Positions 20,360 to 33,050 are shown, numbered from the stretch's first letter. The stretch: 64,000 bases of DNA from Phyllostachys edulis (GCA_036346405.1 CM070551.1:56128488-56192487); one strand, 5' to 3'. The notes: a model not told the origin generated them from the letters alone. A program made the numbers and translations.

Positions 20360-22349
20360 TGTAGGACCGAAATAGGTGACTAGAGGGGGGTGAATAGGAG
20401 CACCAAATTTTTGCAAGGATATTGGATTCAACTCGCAAATCACTCCAATAGCTATTAGGGCTATGAAGATGAATGCTTACACAAAGGAAGACTTGTAATG
20501 AATCCACTCCTAAACCCTCAAAGCACAAAGAAGAACTCCTCAAGAAATCCTGCAAAAACAGAGACAAAGGTACTACCACTGTTGTAAATGCGGTACTACC
20601 ACAGAAAATGTAAGCGGTACTATCAAGATCATGGGTACTACCTCGAGCAAAAGTGCGGTACTACCTTTTATCCCGACGATGAACGTAATGTACCAAAACG
20701 AAATCAAAATCGACGAACTTTTAAACCGTAAGGCCAAACTCCACCAAATTTGGAACACACCTTCCTAAGGGTATTAGGAACCTATTCCAAGTGGCGATCG
20801 TCCAGATCTACATCAAAGTTTTGATCTTTTTTAGTTTTACCTAAGAAGGGCAAAGAACCGAGCACAACGAAAAACTTGATCCAACTCTTGCTCGTGGGAG
20901 ATTGATGATCTAGGTGACCTTAGATACGCTCCCACATGTCACAAAGAAGGAGTAAGAGTGCCCAAGAACAACCAAAACCAAAGGATCAACAAAATCTCCA
21001 AAACATCAAAGTAAGGTGCAAGAACAAGAAAAAGAACGAAGAGAGCTCATCTCAAAGAACTTGCAAGGATTGATTGATGATTGAAGATTCATGGTTACAG
21101 CCACTCCATCCTTGAGGGCACAACTCATTACATGAGCATACAAGGCATCAATCCCTAAACCCTAGCTCTCATCTTCCTTTTCTAAACCCTAAGACCAAAT
21201 AGGGTTTTTCTCGATGGACTCCCTTGGCTGCTGAGAACAGACACAAGGCTTATATAGTGGAGGCTAGGAATCTAGGAATATTCCATTAGGGCACCCATTA
21301 AACCCTAACACACAATGGGTTAACACACGCACGCATCTCAAAGCGTTGTCTTCATCTTCGATTGACCTAAACCGCTTCTCCAAGCGCCGACCCGCGCCAC
21401 GTTTAGCCAACAAGCCACAAAGGCGTATTTGGTGAAATTACCAAAATACCCTTCTCGATCCTTCTCCATAGACCGAGTCCAATCCAATAAGCAATCGCCG
21501 CTTCCGCCACGCGTAGGTTGATCAACGACTCTCATCATGCTCAAGAAGTCTCTCCCGTCCGAATCCCATCGAACCTCCAAGGCACTTGCACCGACCCGTG
21601 CCGCTTGATCCAACCAACAGATCGAATCGCCTGCTCGATCAACCTCGCCCATTCGCACCATGCTTGAGTCACTTGACCTCACCCGACATCCATGATCGTT
21701 TCGGGCCTCACTCTCCAAGCTTAGTCCCGATCCTCCTCGCCGCTGACCGTCGTTGACCTCCAAGCCACCGCACAAAGAATAGACCAAGAAATCGCTCCGG
21801 AACAAGTTCTTCACAACTTGACCCACGTTAGCTCAAAACATGCAATATGCAACACATACACAAAGATAAACATGGATATGACCTAACCCAAAATTAATTC
21901 TCCAATTGAAACAATATTCAGCTCAATTCACATCACAAGCGGTATTATCGCCACATAACCACCGTAGATACATAACGCGGTCATACTGTTCCACAACAAA
22001 TGTACTACCGCACTCGAGAATTCCCAAAACTCCAAAACCACTCCTCCGAATTCGTGATACCGCAAAACAACGGTCATATTAATTGCGGTATTATCATCAA
22101 GCAAGATGCGGTCATACCGCTTCACAAGGAAATCCAAGACCATTTTGCATTCGTTCGGTTTTTCCATACCGCTTAACAACAAACGGTCGTTTCAGAAGCG
22201 GTATTACCATGCTGTTAACACGCCGGTACTACCGATTATCCCGACAGCTCTTTCAAACTTTCGACAAACATGAAATCCAACAAACCTTCAACCAAATTGC
22301 CAATTGTATCATCACCTAGGATTATGAGCATATCCTCAAGGTGTTCACA
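20360..22349 (-). repeat. 3' LTR of SIRE element
   Basis: 1990 bp. On the plus strand it runs from tgtaggaccgaaataggt to aaggtgttcaca. It contains many copies of ggtacta / ggtattacc words at both ends (20570-20660, 21930-22240). A minus-strand TATA (tatataag, complement of cttatata at 21248-21255) is present. The next bases inside the element (atctcccttgatgaac, complement gttcatcaagggagat) give a short purine-rich tract. Confidence 0.9.
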
Positions 22350-23844
22350 ATCTCCCTTGATGAACACATTGGCAATAACCAAAAATGAATGTTTTGAGAT
22401 TTGAAAGTAAAAGAAAACAAGTTTTGCAAAAAGGCACAATTTGGTCTTTTAGCAAGTAAAGCAAGGAAGGTGACCAAATTGGCTTCGTAAAAGTTTCAAA
22501 GCAAGTGAGATAAGGCAAGGAAGGCAGAGAGAGCTTCAAATTCCAAAGAGTAGCAAAAAATCTCACTTTGGTCCAAAAGAAAGAACACTTGTTCTATTTG
22601 ACCTTTGATTATTGTGAGTCTTCAAAAAATTGCAATTCAAATTCAGAAAAGGCAAATAAGACTAAAAGAATGCAATAGAGATGATCCCACTCACTATGAT
22701 CAATAAAAACCCTATGACTCCAAAAAGCTCTAAAACAACATTTTTACCAATCTTTCTCCCCCTTTGACAATGAATTCATCAAGGTGCATGGAAGAAGATA
22801 GAGCATGAAAGTAATGGAATGGCTGTAAGTTTTGTAATTTTTCATCATCATTTTTTGTGTGTTTTGTTTGTAATTTGAGCAAAAGGAGCCATGAAGATTA
22901 TCCATGAAGACTGTACAAGTATTACACCAAGCCATATTATGTGAAGAAGCTATAATCAAGTATGGCAAAACATGTACAGCAAAGCTAAGGCCACAATAGC
23001 AACAATCTGAGATTAAATGAATTGAAGGTATGACAAGGTGCTCAAGATCACAGTTTTAACTAAAGTTATCCAAAAATAAGTCAGGCCATGTCTATAAGCA
23101 AAGTGGAGCCAGAAGCTGGAAAATGAGTCAATTTTGAGCATTTGAGATCAATTTTGAATCAATTTGTTCAAGCACTTAGAATTTAGCACTTTGAGCACTT
23201 TGCTGAAAATGATTGGTTTTATCTTAGTAAAGCAAATCTTGGACTAGGAGCCATCCACAACTGCCTCCTAAGCTTCAACCAATTGCCAATTTGTTTTCTT
23301 AGCATGGTGCTAGATCTCAAGCCTCACTACGACCATCCCGAGCAACAAAAGCTTAAGAGAGTGATCTAGGTCATCCAAAACTCCCCCTGAGTTCATGCCT
23401 AGTGCAATGGCAAGCTGTCTCAAGAGAAAGAATTGGTGAGATCAGTTTTTTTCGCACAAAAAGCTCATTTTTCATTTGCTTGACTTAAGAATTATCATAG
23501 CTCAGTTTGAAACTCAAAATAAGTTCAAGACTCAATTAAGCCTATATGACATGGCATGAATCATGAGAGGATCACTAAAGCACAACTAGTCACAAGCTTC
23601 AACAAGTCATGTTTTGATTCAATTTTCTCACAGATAATAAAGCTAGCATGGCAAAAGCTAAGCTATACATAAAAAGCCATAAAGAGGTCTAGCAAACTAG
23701 CACAAGACATGGCAGGGTATAAAGTATGAAATCAAGTCATACAAGGATAATAATCAAAGCTCCACAAGGTTATATTACAATGCAAGTTGCTGAAATGAAA
23801 ATTGCATTATGGCACAAATGAATGCAAAAAGAACAAACTCCCCC
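22350..23844 (-). other. Non-coding 3' region of SIRE with internal polypurine tract
   Basis: Between RNase H and the 3' LTR there is no open frame resembling an envelope-like gene, which some SIRE elements carry. A tract tgtcaaagggggagaa (minus strand, 22754-22769) matches the internal purine tract seen in this lineage, and further gggggag words occur at about 23385 and 23840. Simple A/C-rich sequence fills the rest. Confidence 0.65.
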
Positions 23845-25321
23845 TCAAAGCAGGCCAAGAGAACTAATAACCCCCAACTCTCCCCGCAAAGAAGCAAAAC
23901 GAGAAGAATCAAGAGCTTTAGTGAAAATGTCAGCAACCTGCTGCTCGGACTCTACAAAATAAAGCACAACATCACCCTTCTCTACATGGTCTCTAAGAAA
24001 ATGATATCTGACATCAATGTGCTTAGTTCTAGAATGTTGCACTGGGTTTTTAGCAATATTAATGGCGCTAGTGTTATCACAGAAAAGAGGAACACTACCC
24101 AAAAACAACCCAAAGTCCCGTAGAGTAGACAAGATCCAAAGAACCTGAGAGCAACTACTGGCTGCAGCTACATACTCGGCCTCGGCAGTGGACTGTGCAA
24201 CAGAGGACTGTTTTCTAGATGACCAAGAGATAAGAGATATGCCTAAGAAATGACAAGTGCCAGAAGTACTCTTCCTATCCACTCTACACCCAGCAAAATC
24301 AGCATCAGAAAAAGCCCGAATAGAGAGAGTAGAGGAAGAAGAATACCACAGTCCAAAGTCAAGAGTGTCCTGGAGGTACCTGAATATGCGACGCACTGCT
24401 TGACGATGAGAAGCTCGAGGAAGCTCGAATCGAGCGCATGCACACACAAAGAAATCAGTATGTCCGCCTCAAGCCGTGAGATAGAGGAGAGAGCCGATCA
24501 TGTCGCGGTACTCTTCCGTCCACGGGCTCTCCATCCTCATCCGGGTCCAAGCGGTGGATGTAGCAATGGGAGTAGACATTGGCCCATCGCTTCCCATGTC
24601 GGTTACCAAGAAGGTCCTTTGTGTACTTACTTTGATGAATGAAGGTGCCTTCGCTCGCTTGCTTGACTTGAAGAACAAGGAAGAAGGTCAATTCGCCCAT
24701 CATGCTCATCTCGAACTCCCTGCTCATAGAATCTGAAAATTTGGACACCAAAGCATGAGAAGAACCACCGAATATAATGTCATCCACATAAATCTGAACC
24801 AACAAAAAGTCAGTGCCATGCCTGAGAGAGAACAAAGTTTTATCAACCATTCCCATTTTAAAATCATTTTTGAGCAAGAAGCTCTTAAGCCTATCATACC
24901 AAGCTCTAGGGGCTTGCTTCAATCCATACAAGGCTTTGGAGAGTTTAAAAACATGGTTTGGGAACTTAGGATTTTCAAAACCAGGTGGTTGCTTGACATA
25001 GACCTCTTCTTTTATGAAGCCATTCAGAAAAGCACTTTTGACATCCATTTGAAATAGCTTGAAACCCTTGGATGCCGCAAATGCTAGCAAAATGCGAATG
25101 GCTTACAATCTAGCTACAGGAGCAATGGTCTCCTCAAAGTCTAAGCCCTCTACCTGGGAATACCCTTGTGCAACAAGTCTAGCCTTATTGCGAACTACCA
25201 ACCCATCTTCACTTTGCTTATTTTTGAAAACCCATTTTGTTCCAATTACATTATAATTAGGTGGAGGTTCAACTAAGGTCCAGACTTTGTTTCTTTCAAA
25301 ATTTTCAAGTTCTTCATGCAT
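23845..25321 (-). pseudogene. SIRE reverse transcriptase and RNase H
   Basis: Minus strand. The first piece (25321-25103) gives NYNVIGTKWVFKNKQ and VRNKARLVAQGYSQVEGLDF. The second (25090-24455) gives FQMDVKSAFLNGFIKEEVYV, ALYGLKQAPRAWYDRL and the catalytic YVDD in IYVDDIIFGG. RNase H (24447-23845) has FSDADFAG, KSTSGTCHFLG, STAEAEYVAAAS and the ending HIDVRYHFLRD and VADIFTKAL. Two frameshifts (about 25095 and 24450-24600) split these parts. The order IN-RT-RH marks Ty1/Copia. Confidence 0.92.
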
Positions 25322-25668
25322 AGCATTGACCCAAGAGGCATCGAAAGAGCATGGGTGACATCTTGGGGTTCAAAAGAAGTGACAAATGCGAATGTGCATG
25401 GGAATCAGAGAATGAACTCGAGCGAGTGACTCGCTCATGAAGATCCCCAATCATCCGCTCAGTGGATGTGTCCGAATGCGAAGAGGAGCTCTCGGTGTCA
25501 AGTGGCCTCTACCTCATGGACTGTGGAGGTAGGAGCAGAGCCACTCGATCGTCAAGTGAAGGTAGGAAGAGGTCGCTCATCCAAGTCGATGTAGTAGAAG
25601 CAGTGCTCTCCAACCCTCTCGAAATGAGTGGAGGATGGACTAGGTCCTCATCCTCGAGTCATCGTCGA

Positions 25669-26560
25669 CTAAGATGCTTTCTCAATATCGTAAACTCGTG
25701 TACTGCAAAGATCGGGTCTAGTACTGTGACTAGCCTCATCAAAAGTGACTTCGCAAGTCTCAACAATTTTGTTAGTGTCAAAATTAAATACACGATAGCC
25801 ACGAGAATGAGCAGGATATCCAAGAAATATACCATCAGAACATCTAGATTCAAATTTATCAAGGTTGCCATGTTTAAGAATGAAGCACTTACAACCAAAA
25901 GTCTTGAAATGAGAAACTTTGGGCTTATGACCAAATCTGAGCTCATAGGAAGTTTTACCAATAACAGATCTCAAGAACACCCTATTAGAAATATAACAAG
26001 CAGTAAAGATAGCCTCAGCCCAAAACCTCCTAGGTGTGGAATGCTCATCTAGCATGGTCCTGGCCATCTCTACAAGGGTTCTATTCTTCCTCTCTACAAC
26101 ACCATTCTGCTGGGGAACTCTAGGTGAAGAAAACGGTGCTCTAGCCCCTATTAGAACAGAAGGTGGCAAAGGAAGAATTCTTGAATTTCGTCCCATTGTC
26201 ACTCCTAATGGCTCTCAAAGCTCCAGAAGATCAACAAAGAAGTCTAAGGACCAAATCTCTAAAGAAACCAAATGCCTCGCCCTTAGAAACCGTAAAATAA
26301 ACCCATGAATACCGGAGTAATCATCCACAATCACAAGCACGCACCACTTACCACCGCAGACCGACTCTAGAAGGACCAACAAGTGTCTAATGCAAGAGTC
26401 GACCGTCCATCGGTCATCACTAAGGTAAGAGGAGGATGAGAAGCAGAAACCATCTTACCATGTGTACAGTGGTGTGCACACAAGGTCTCTAATGACCTTC
26501 AAACCTAGGTAAACCTCTAATCAAATCCTTGCATCGACTCTAGTCAAGTGGTCGAAACCT
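25669..26560 (-). pseudogene. SIRE integrase
   Basis: The core and C-terminal half lie at 26202-25669 in one frame: PQQNGVVERKNRTLVEMART, FWAEAIFTACYISNRV, KTSYELRFGHKPKVSHFKTF and SDGIFLGYPAHSRGYRVFN. The catalytic Glu of the D,D-35-E triad is the E of 'NGVVERKNR'. The upstream part (about 26560-26210) with the zinc-binding region is broken by stops. Between 25322 and 25668 the frame is degraded into Ser-rich linker sequence leading to reverse transcriptase. Confidence 0.88.
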
Positions 26561-26603
26561 ATGTGACCAAGCCTCACGATGCCACAAAACTAGATCATGG
26601 GAA

Positions 26604-26990
26604 TCAAGCAACAAGACACCTAGGGCTAGAAGCAGAAGAGATACAGAAATTAGCACAAAAGATCCTCTCATACCTGGAAATCTTAAAGACAAGCTCACCA
26701 GAGGAATCTAAAACCCTACACTCACCACTCTTAAATCTCACCTCTAGACCCTCATCAAGCAGCTGAGAAACAGAAAGCAGATTATATTTCAGCTTACTTA
26801 CCAAAGCGACGTCCTTGAGCATGAATTTGTTGTTGACGCCAAGACTGCGTTCTTGGTCATCACTTTCAGCATCGAGAAGCATCCCCAAATGTGATCAATT
26901 CATTGCCGGATGCACGTGTGAGGGAGGAGAACCATTTAGAATCCCCAGTCATATGTCGAGAACATCCGGAGTCAACAATCCATATGTCCT
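26604..26990 (-). pseudogene. SIRE protease
   Basis: The complement of about 26941-26971 reads VDSGCSRHMT, the Copia protease active site (D-S-G). Further along on the minus strand the frame 26888-26604 gives NKFMLKDVALVSKLKYNLLS VSQL in two adjoining segments and FKSGECRVLDSSGELVFK, the usual protease-integrase junction. A break lies between the active site and this frame. Confidence 0.85.
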
Positions 26991-27347
26991 CCTTCCTCGC
27001 ACGCCGAACCTAAAAAGCACGAACAGGAAACATATGTGCCTCAGTACTGGGGTTAGTGATAAAAGACTTGGGAATCCAGTACTGAGTCACATGATGCTTA
27101 GGCGAAACAGAAGAAGCAGCAGAAAAACGGTTAGGAACAAGATCATAAGAATGCACACGTGAAACACCTAGACCTCTCCGAAATGATCTACCAAAAGATC
27201 GGTACTCCCTCTGTCTAGATGCTACCCGTGGTCTCTCCTCATGATATCCTAAACCAGTAGCCGCCTAGAGCCACCAAAAGAGTCAAAGAAGTCATCTACA
27301 AACCTAGGCCTATGTCTAGTAGGAAGGACAAAGCACTGCTCTAGAGA

Positions 27348-29696
27348 CTACAGAGGTGCAAAAACTCCTCTAATGGACCTCAAAGCACTCATCCTCTCCT
27401 TTCTCTCAACCTTGGCTCTACGAAAGCAGAACTCAACAATATGGCCATTCTTCTTGCAGAAGGTGCAATGGTACTTGACCTTTTGAGGGGTCTGACCTGA
27501 TGAAGCACAAGCACCTGTCTTACAAGAAGGAGTTTGGGCAAAACCAGTAGACCTAAAAACAACCTTAGATGGCTCAGGGGGTTCTACCTCAAACAAGCCA
27601 CTCTCAACAGCTCTAACAACCTTAGGTGGATGATTCTCGGAATGCTCTAGGGAATCAAAACCTAGGCCACTATTATTCACACTCACCTTAGATTTGTCTA
27701 GAATCATGTTGAGTTTCTTTCTCCCACCAACAAATCTCTCAAGAGATCCTCTGAGATAGTCATTTTGTTTGGCTAGTTCAACACAAGAAACACACTTATT
27801 TGACTTGCTAGCCCTATCAGACTTTTCCTTATAGTGAGCTACCTCGGCTTTCAAAGCCTCACAAGACACACAATAGTTATCCCTAATCTTATCCAACTGC
27901 TCTTTGAACTTAACTCTAAACGCTTCTTGTATCCTATCTACATTATGCCCAAGTTCAATACAAAGAGTACAAGAATCGAATCAACAACTTTCTTGGAAGC
28001 AAATATGGACATGGATTGTTCAATTTTAGCCTTTTCTTCTAGTGTCTTGTTTAAAGCATCATTCTCAAGTGTGAGTTTAGCACGTTTTCACATGAAGCGC
28101 TTTTAGAGTACATAATCATTTCGACATCTCCTTCATTTTAATCTTATTTTTCTCACAATGAGAGCAGTGTGACTAGCATCAAATTTACTCAATTCTTTTG
28201 TAGCACTATCCAATTTTAGTTCAAGCAAAGCACAATTTGAACAAGGCAAAGGGATAGCATCAACAAGAGTCACATCTAAAGCAATGGCATTCATGCAAGG
28301 TGACTAGACTTGAGAGTTTCTAGTTCATCAAGAGCATCTTTTAATTGATTTGTAACAGAGGAATGAGCAAGTCTTAGAGTTACCAATTCATCATACATTC
28401 CGCAACAAGCATCACAAACATCTTCGTGATTTAATCGATTTGAGTGTAGCAACTTCTAGTTTCAAGTTATCAATCATGATGTCCTCGATTCTTAAGCATT
28501 CTAGCTTGCTTATCTAATTTTCGCTCGTAAATGACCAAAGCACGCTTCATCCGGAAAGGTGAAGGACATACCTCATCGGATCGCTGAAAAGGTCGCTGCC
28601 GTTGGAGGAGTCGACGTCGTGGCTATCCTTGGCCATGAAGCACATGCCGTGAAGTCTTGATCCTTCTTCTTGCCATGAGAGTCGCCATCGCCCTTCGTCC
28701 CCGAGTCCACATCGCTCATGTCAACAGACTCAAGAGCGGTAAGGACCTTGTCGATTTAACTTGCGATAGTTCGATTCTTGGGCTTCAGATCCTTAGCTTG
28801 AGGACGCCCGAAAGTCCTTCTCCATCTTGCCCTTCACTTGGGGCAACTGGAGCGAATGTGGTTTGGCTCACCACACTCAAAGCAAGTAACAGGCCACCTC
28901 TCTTCTCGTTCCTCACTTTGTTGAAGACTCTTGAGAATTTGGTGGTTAGGAGGGCTAAATCATCCTCGTATTTTCTCTAGTCAGCCATCGCTCAAAGAAT
29001 GCAAAGCGGACAAAGAAAGACCAGATGAGCTAAAGTCCAAAGAATCAAGAGCTACCCCGAGATGGGTCAACCACTAAAGCCATCGACTCAGTCTTGGGGA
29101 GTCGCGAGATGAAATCAATCTCATGCGACTTCAACCTCGAGTAAAGCTTATCCATGGTAAGCTCACTCATGATAGTGTTGTCATTGATGGACGGATCTTC
29201 ATCCCCTGACTCTCACATCAAGAGCACCCAAGAACCGCGCGGCATTCTTAGACTCAAGAAATGTGAGACCAACAAAGACGTAAATTATGAAGAATCTTGG
29301 AAAACCTTCCCAATAACTCATCCAAAGATTCACCGTGCTTTTGTTCGATCTTTGAGTATTCCTTTTGAGTTGGTTCTGCCTCACTTCCTTGATAGCTGTA
29401 GAGCCCTCGTGGTAATCACAGAGGGTCTTCCAGATCTCATGAGCAGACTTCAGATGAGACACACGCTCAAACTCAGATCGACTAAGCCCTTGAATCAAGA
29501 AGTTCCGAGCCTTGCTATTAGCCTCTACATCAGGATTGATTACATCTTCATCGGCCGGCACGACATAAGCATTTTTGACCTTAAGCCAAATTATGTGCCC
29601 ATGAGCCTCGATGTAGGCTTGCATGCGAGCCTTCCAAAGAAGCAAAATCAACTCCATCGAAAATATGAGGTTTGAGTAATACTTGTCGATCGCCAT
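27348..29696 (-). pseudogene. SIRE gag
   Basis: The minus-strand start at 29696 (MAIDKYYSNLIFSME) lies about 40 bp inside the primer site and leads to WKARMQAYIEAHGHIIWLKV and SAHEIWKTLCDYHEGSTAIK, the capsid-type UBN2 fold of Copia gags. The C-terminal frame (27896-27348) has a coiled-coil-like Cys/Lys-rich stretch and the zinc knuckle CTFCKKNGHIVEFC, spacing C-x2-C-x4-H-x4-C. The middle (27900-29190) is broken into short frames. The start is chosen by proximity to the primer site. Confidence 0.88.
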
Positions 29697-29737
29697 GGCT
29701 CCTCGTAACTGTTAAGATCTATGAGAAGAGCTAACCT

Positions 29738-29749
29738 TGCTCTGATACC
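29738..29749 (-). other. Primer-binding site, initiator-Met tRNA type (SIRE)
   Basis: The plus strand reads gctctgatacca, that is TGGTATCAGAGC on the minus strand, two bases from the LTR. This is the standard complement of the 3' end of initiator methionine tRNA used by plant Copia elements. Confidence 0.9.
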
Positions 29750-29751
29750 AA

Positions 29752-31751
29752 TTGTAGGACCGTAATAGGCGACTAGAGGGGGGGGGGGTGAATAGGAGCA
29801 CCAAATTTTTGCAAGGATATTGGATTCAACTCGCAAATCACTCCAATAGCTATTAGGGCTATGAAGATGAATGCTTACACGTGGAAGACTTGTAATGAAT
29901 CCACTCCTAAACCCTCAAAGCACAACAGCAAACTCCCTGAAGAAATCCTGAAAAAACAGGGACAAAGGTATTACCATTGTTGTAAATGCGGTACTACCTC
30001 ATTGCGGTACTACCACAGGCAAATGTGGTACTACCAAGATCAAGGTACTACCTCAGCAAAAGTGCGGTACTACCTTTTATCCCGACGATGAATGTAATGT
30101 ACCGAAAACGTAAATCAAAAATCGACGTAACTTTTAAACCGTAAGGCCAAACTCCACCAAATTTGGAACACACCTTCCTAAGGGTATTAGGAACCTATTC
30201 CAAGTGGCGATCGTCCAGATCTACATCAAAGTTTTGATCTTTTTTAGTTTTACCTAAGAAGGGCAAAGAACCGAGCACAACGAAAAACTTGATCCAACTC
30301 TTGCTCGTGGGAGATTGATGATCTAGGTGACCTTAGATACGTTCCCACATGTCACAGCAAGGAGTAAGAGTGCCCAAGAACAACCAAAAACCAAAGGATC
30401 AACAAAATCTCCAAAACATCAAAGTAAGGTGCAAGAACAAGAAAAAGAACGAAGAGAGCTCATCTCAAAGAACTTGCAAGGATTGATTGATGATTGAAGA
30501 TTCATGGTTACAGCCACTCCATCCTTGAGGGCACAACTCATTACATGAGCATACAAGGCATCAATCCCTAAACCCTAGCTCTCATCTTCCTTTTCTAAAC
30601 CCTAAGACCAAATAGGGTTTTTCTCAATGGACTCCCTTGGTCATAGAACAAAGACACAAGGCTTATATAGTGGAGGCTAGGAATCTAGGAATATTCCATT
30701 AGGGCACCCATTAAACCCCAACACACAATGGGTTAACACACCCACGCATCTCAAAGCGTTGTCTTCATCTTCGATTGACCTAAACCGCTTCTCCATAACC
30801 GACCGCGCCATGTTTAGCCAACAAGCCACAAAGGCGGTATTTGGTGAAATTACCAAAATACCCTTCTCGATCCTTCTCCATAGACCGAGTCCAATCCAAA
30901 AGCAATCGCCGCTTCGCGCACACGTAGGTTGATCAACGACTCTCATCATGCGGCAAGTCTCTCCCGTCCAATCCCATCGAACCTCCAAGGCACTTGCACC
31001 GACCCCGTGCCGCTTGATCCAACCAACAGATCGAATCGCCTGCTCGATCAACCTCGCCCATTCGCACCATGCTTGAGTCACTTGACCTCACCCGCATCCA
31101 TGATCGCTCGACCTCACTCTCCAAGCTTAGTCCCGATCCTCCTCGCCGCTGACCGTCGTTGACCTCCAAGCCACCGACAAAGAATAGACCAAGAAATCGC
31201 CTCCGGAACAAGTTCTTCACAACTTGACCCACGTTAGCTCAAAACATGCAATATGCAACACATACACAAAGATAAACATGGATATGACCTAACCCAAAAT
31301 TAATTCTCCAATTGAAACAACATTCAGCTCAATTCACATCACAAGCGGTATTATCACACAATACCGTAGATACGCAACGCGTCATACTGTTCCACAACAA
31401 AATGTACTACCGCACTCGAGAATTCCCAAAACTCCAAAACCACTCTCGAATTCGTGATACCGCAAAACAACGGTCATACCGAATTGCGGTATTACCGCCA
31501 AGCAAGATGTGGTCATACCGCTTCACAAGGAAATTCAAGACCATTTTGCATTCGTTCTGGTTTTTCCATACCGCTTAACAACAAACGGTCGTTCCGCAAA
31601 GCGGTATTACCGCGGTTAACACGCCGGTACTACCGATTATCCTGATAGTTTGTTGAAACTTTCTGACAAACATGAAATCCAACAAACCTTCAACCAAATT
31701 GCCAATTGTATCATCACCTAGGATTGTGAGCATATCCTCAAGGTGTTCACA
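29752..31751 (-). repeat. 5' LTR of SIRE element
   Basis: 2000 bp, collinear with the left LTR but with many small indels and substitutions, including an extra ggtactacc word near 30000. The TATA box of the element on the minus strand lies at about 30662-30670 (cttatatag on plus). Transcription would proceed toward lower coordinates. Confidence 0.9.
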
Positions 31752-32594
31752 TTATGGTTTAAGGTTTTGTTCATATGCATCATGCTTTCATATTGAAGAC
31801 TTGGTCACGTGGTGACCAAGCATTGATTGAGGTCCCCGTCATGATTATGACGGGCTTATGGTCCCCACACTCATGTTGTGTGGGCTTAGGTCCCCATACT
31901 TGTGGAGTATGGGCAATGGTCCCTGTGCTAGAAGGCACATGCATGGGTATGTATCGACAGATACATACTCTACATTACTGGTAAAATGCAAAAGAGAAAG
32001 AGAAAGAGAAAGTGCATTTGAGTATCTTGCATAGCATGAGCATATGACATGTTTATTATAGAGATTTGTGGATGAGTGTTGATAATTACAGTTGTTTATG
32101 ATAATGTTTCCATTTATTGTACTTGCTGAGTCTTTGGACTCACTCTTGCTGTTGTTGTGTTTTTAGGTACCCTTTACAAGAACGGCATGCATGGGAGGGA
32201 GTAAGACTTAGAGTGGTTGCACAATGGCACGAACTACTCATATTCGAATTGATTGGAATGATAATATAGTAGTTGAGTAATTTGTTTAATGAATTAATTA
32301 TGAGAACTCCCTATGCTTGGAATAATTTGTAATAGAGTTGATTAGAGGATTTTGGATGCCCTTTCGGATTATGTTTTATATGATTAGCATATCTTGGATA
32401 TTCTCTGATGTTTAGCTTAAATTGGATAACTGGATTGTTGATTGATGTTATATTAGACTGTTAGAACCTCCAGTATAGTTACCTATACAAAGGAGGCTCT
32501 GCCGAATTTTAGAGAATTGCCTTAGTTTAAAATGGTTATAGAGTTAGTTTAGTAGCATTCCAGGCTCATGTTGGGCTGGGGTGTTACAATTACA

Positions 32595-32806
32595 TTCACC
32601 CCCCTCAAGGGCTGACGCCTTCGGTAGCACACCGCATACGCGGCAAATGCCTAGAACCACCCCTCAGACACGCCCGTAAGGCCCAAAGGCCCAAGACATA
32701 TGTCATGTCGTGTGTCTACTCCGGGACCACACGTGCCATGCGCCATATGCCCGCGCCCCTGTCCCGCATGCGCCCGTGCAACGAAGGTTAATGCTCTGAT
32801 ACCATC
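32595..32806 (-). other. TRIM internal region: polypurine tract and Met primer site
   Basis: At the left edge the plus strand ttcacccccctcaag gives the minus-strand polypurine tract cttgaggggggtgaa directly against the 3' LTR. At the right edge gctctgatacca (32793-32804) is the initiator-Met primer site, two bases from the 5' LTR. Nothing between could encode gag, so the element depended on proteins from elsewhere. Confidence 0.85.
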
Positions 32807-33050
32807 TGTAACACCTTGGCCCAAAATCCACTCAATGCCCAAAGCCCGTGGGCGGACTCACACACATAGCACCCGACTTACACTTTCGCCCTCGCCAGGT
32901 AAAAGGGTTAACCCGGAGGTGCTATGTTTGGACCCAACAGGCATTATATACTACTACAACTCACTTTAGACAAGCAATATGGGACTAATCCCACCACATG
33001 ACTCCTCATGGGCCACATGGGCCGCACTACGAGTAGGCCGGGGTATTACA
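32807..33050 (-). repeat. TRIM 5' LTR (244 bp, intact)
   Basis: It starts tgtaacaccttggccc and ends ggccggggtattaca, with short terminal inverted bases tgtaa/ttaca. It matches the split left LTR (17000-17218 plus 18855-18884) and serves as the empty-site reference for both the hAT and the solo-LTR insertion. Confidence 0.9.

Larger units (their letters stand above)
20360..31751 (-). mobile_element. SIRE/Maximus-type Ty1/Copia retrotransposon, TSD TTATG
   Basis: Both LTRs are present (20360-22349 and 29752-31751, about 2.0 kb) and begin tgtaggaccg on the plus strand. TTATG precedes the left LTR (20355-20359) and follows the right one (31752-31756). The primer site complementary to initiator-Met tRNA abuts the right LTR, so the element reads right to left: gag, protease, integrase, reverse transcriptase, RNase H, the Copia order. 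A 1.5-kb region after RNase H has no open frame. All coding parts carry breaks, so this copy cannot make its proteins, but both LTRs are complete. Confidence 0.93.
18885..32588 (+). mobile_element. 2.3-kb solo LTR split by SIRE Copia, TSD ATTAC
   Basis: It starts tgtaatactcaaaatt (18885) and ends gctggggtgttaca (32588), with ATTAC on both sides (18880-18884, 32589-32593). The SIRE element at 20360-31751 interrupts it. A TATA-like cataaaagg lies at 19058-19066 near a pyrimidine-rich leader. After removing the insert the length is about 2.3 kb. No primer site or polypurine tract follows, so it is a solo LTR. Short ga-rich (aaagagaaagaga, 31990) and inverted words (31840-31930) lie in its second half. 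A divergent relative on the other strand is at 43244-43908. Confidence 0.82.
17000..33050 (-). mobile_element. TRIM (miniature LTR element) with nested insertions, TSD GCTAG
   Basis: The right LTR is intact (32807-33050, 244 bp, tgtaacacc ... ggtattaca). The left LTR runs 17000-17218, is split by a hAT element, resumes at 18855-18884 and is split again by a solo LTR after its ATTAC. The internal region is only about 212 bp (32595-32806) and has a Met-type primer site next to the right LTR, so the element reads on the minus strand. GCTAG flanks both ends. The original element was about 700 bp, in the range of TRIMs, and has no coding capacity. Confidence 0.88.

Noticed and set aside
22350..23844. 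Envelope-like gene in the SIRE 3' region
   Set aside because: No open frame of useful length or membrane segment on the minus strand; only purine tracts and simple sequence.
17000..33050. A single large LTR retrotransposon with 244-bp LTRs
   Set aside because: The apparent interior is a separate solo LTR with its own ATTAC duplication plus a SIRE element; the true interior is about 212 bp, so it is a TRIM.
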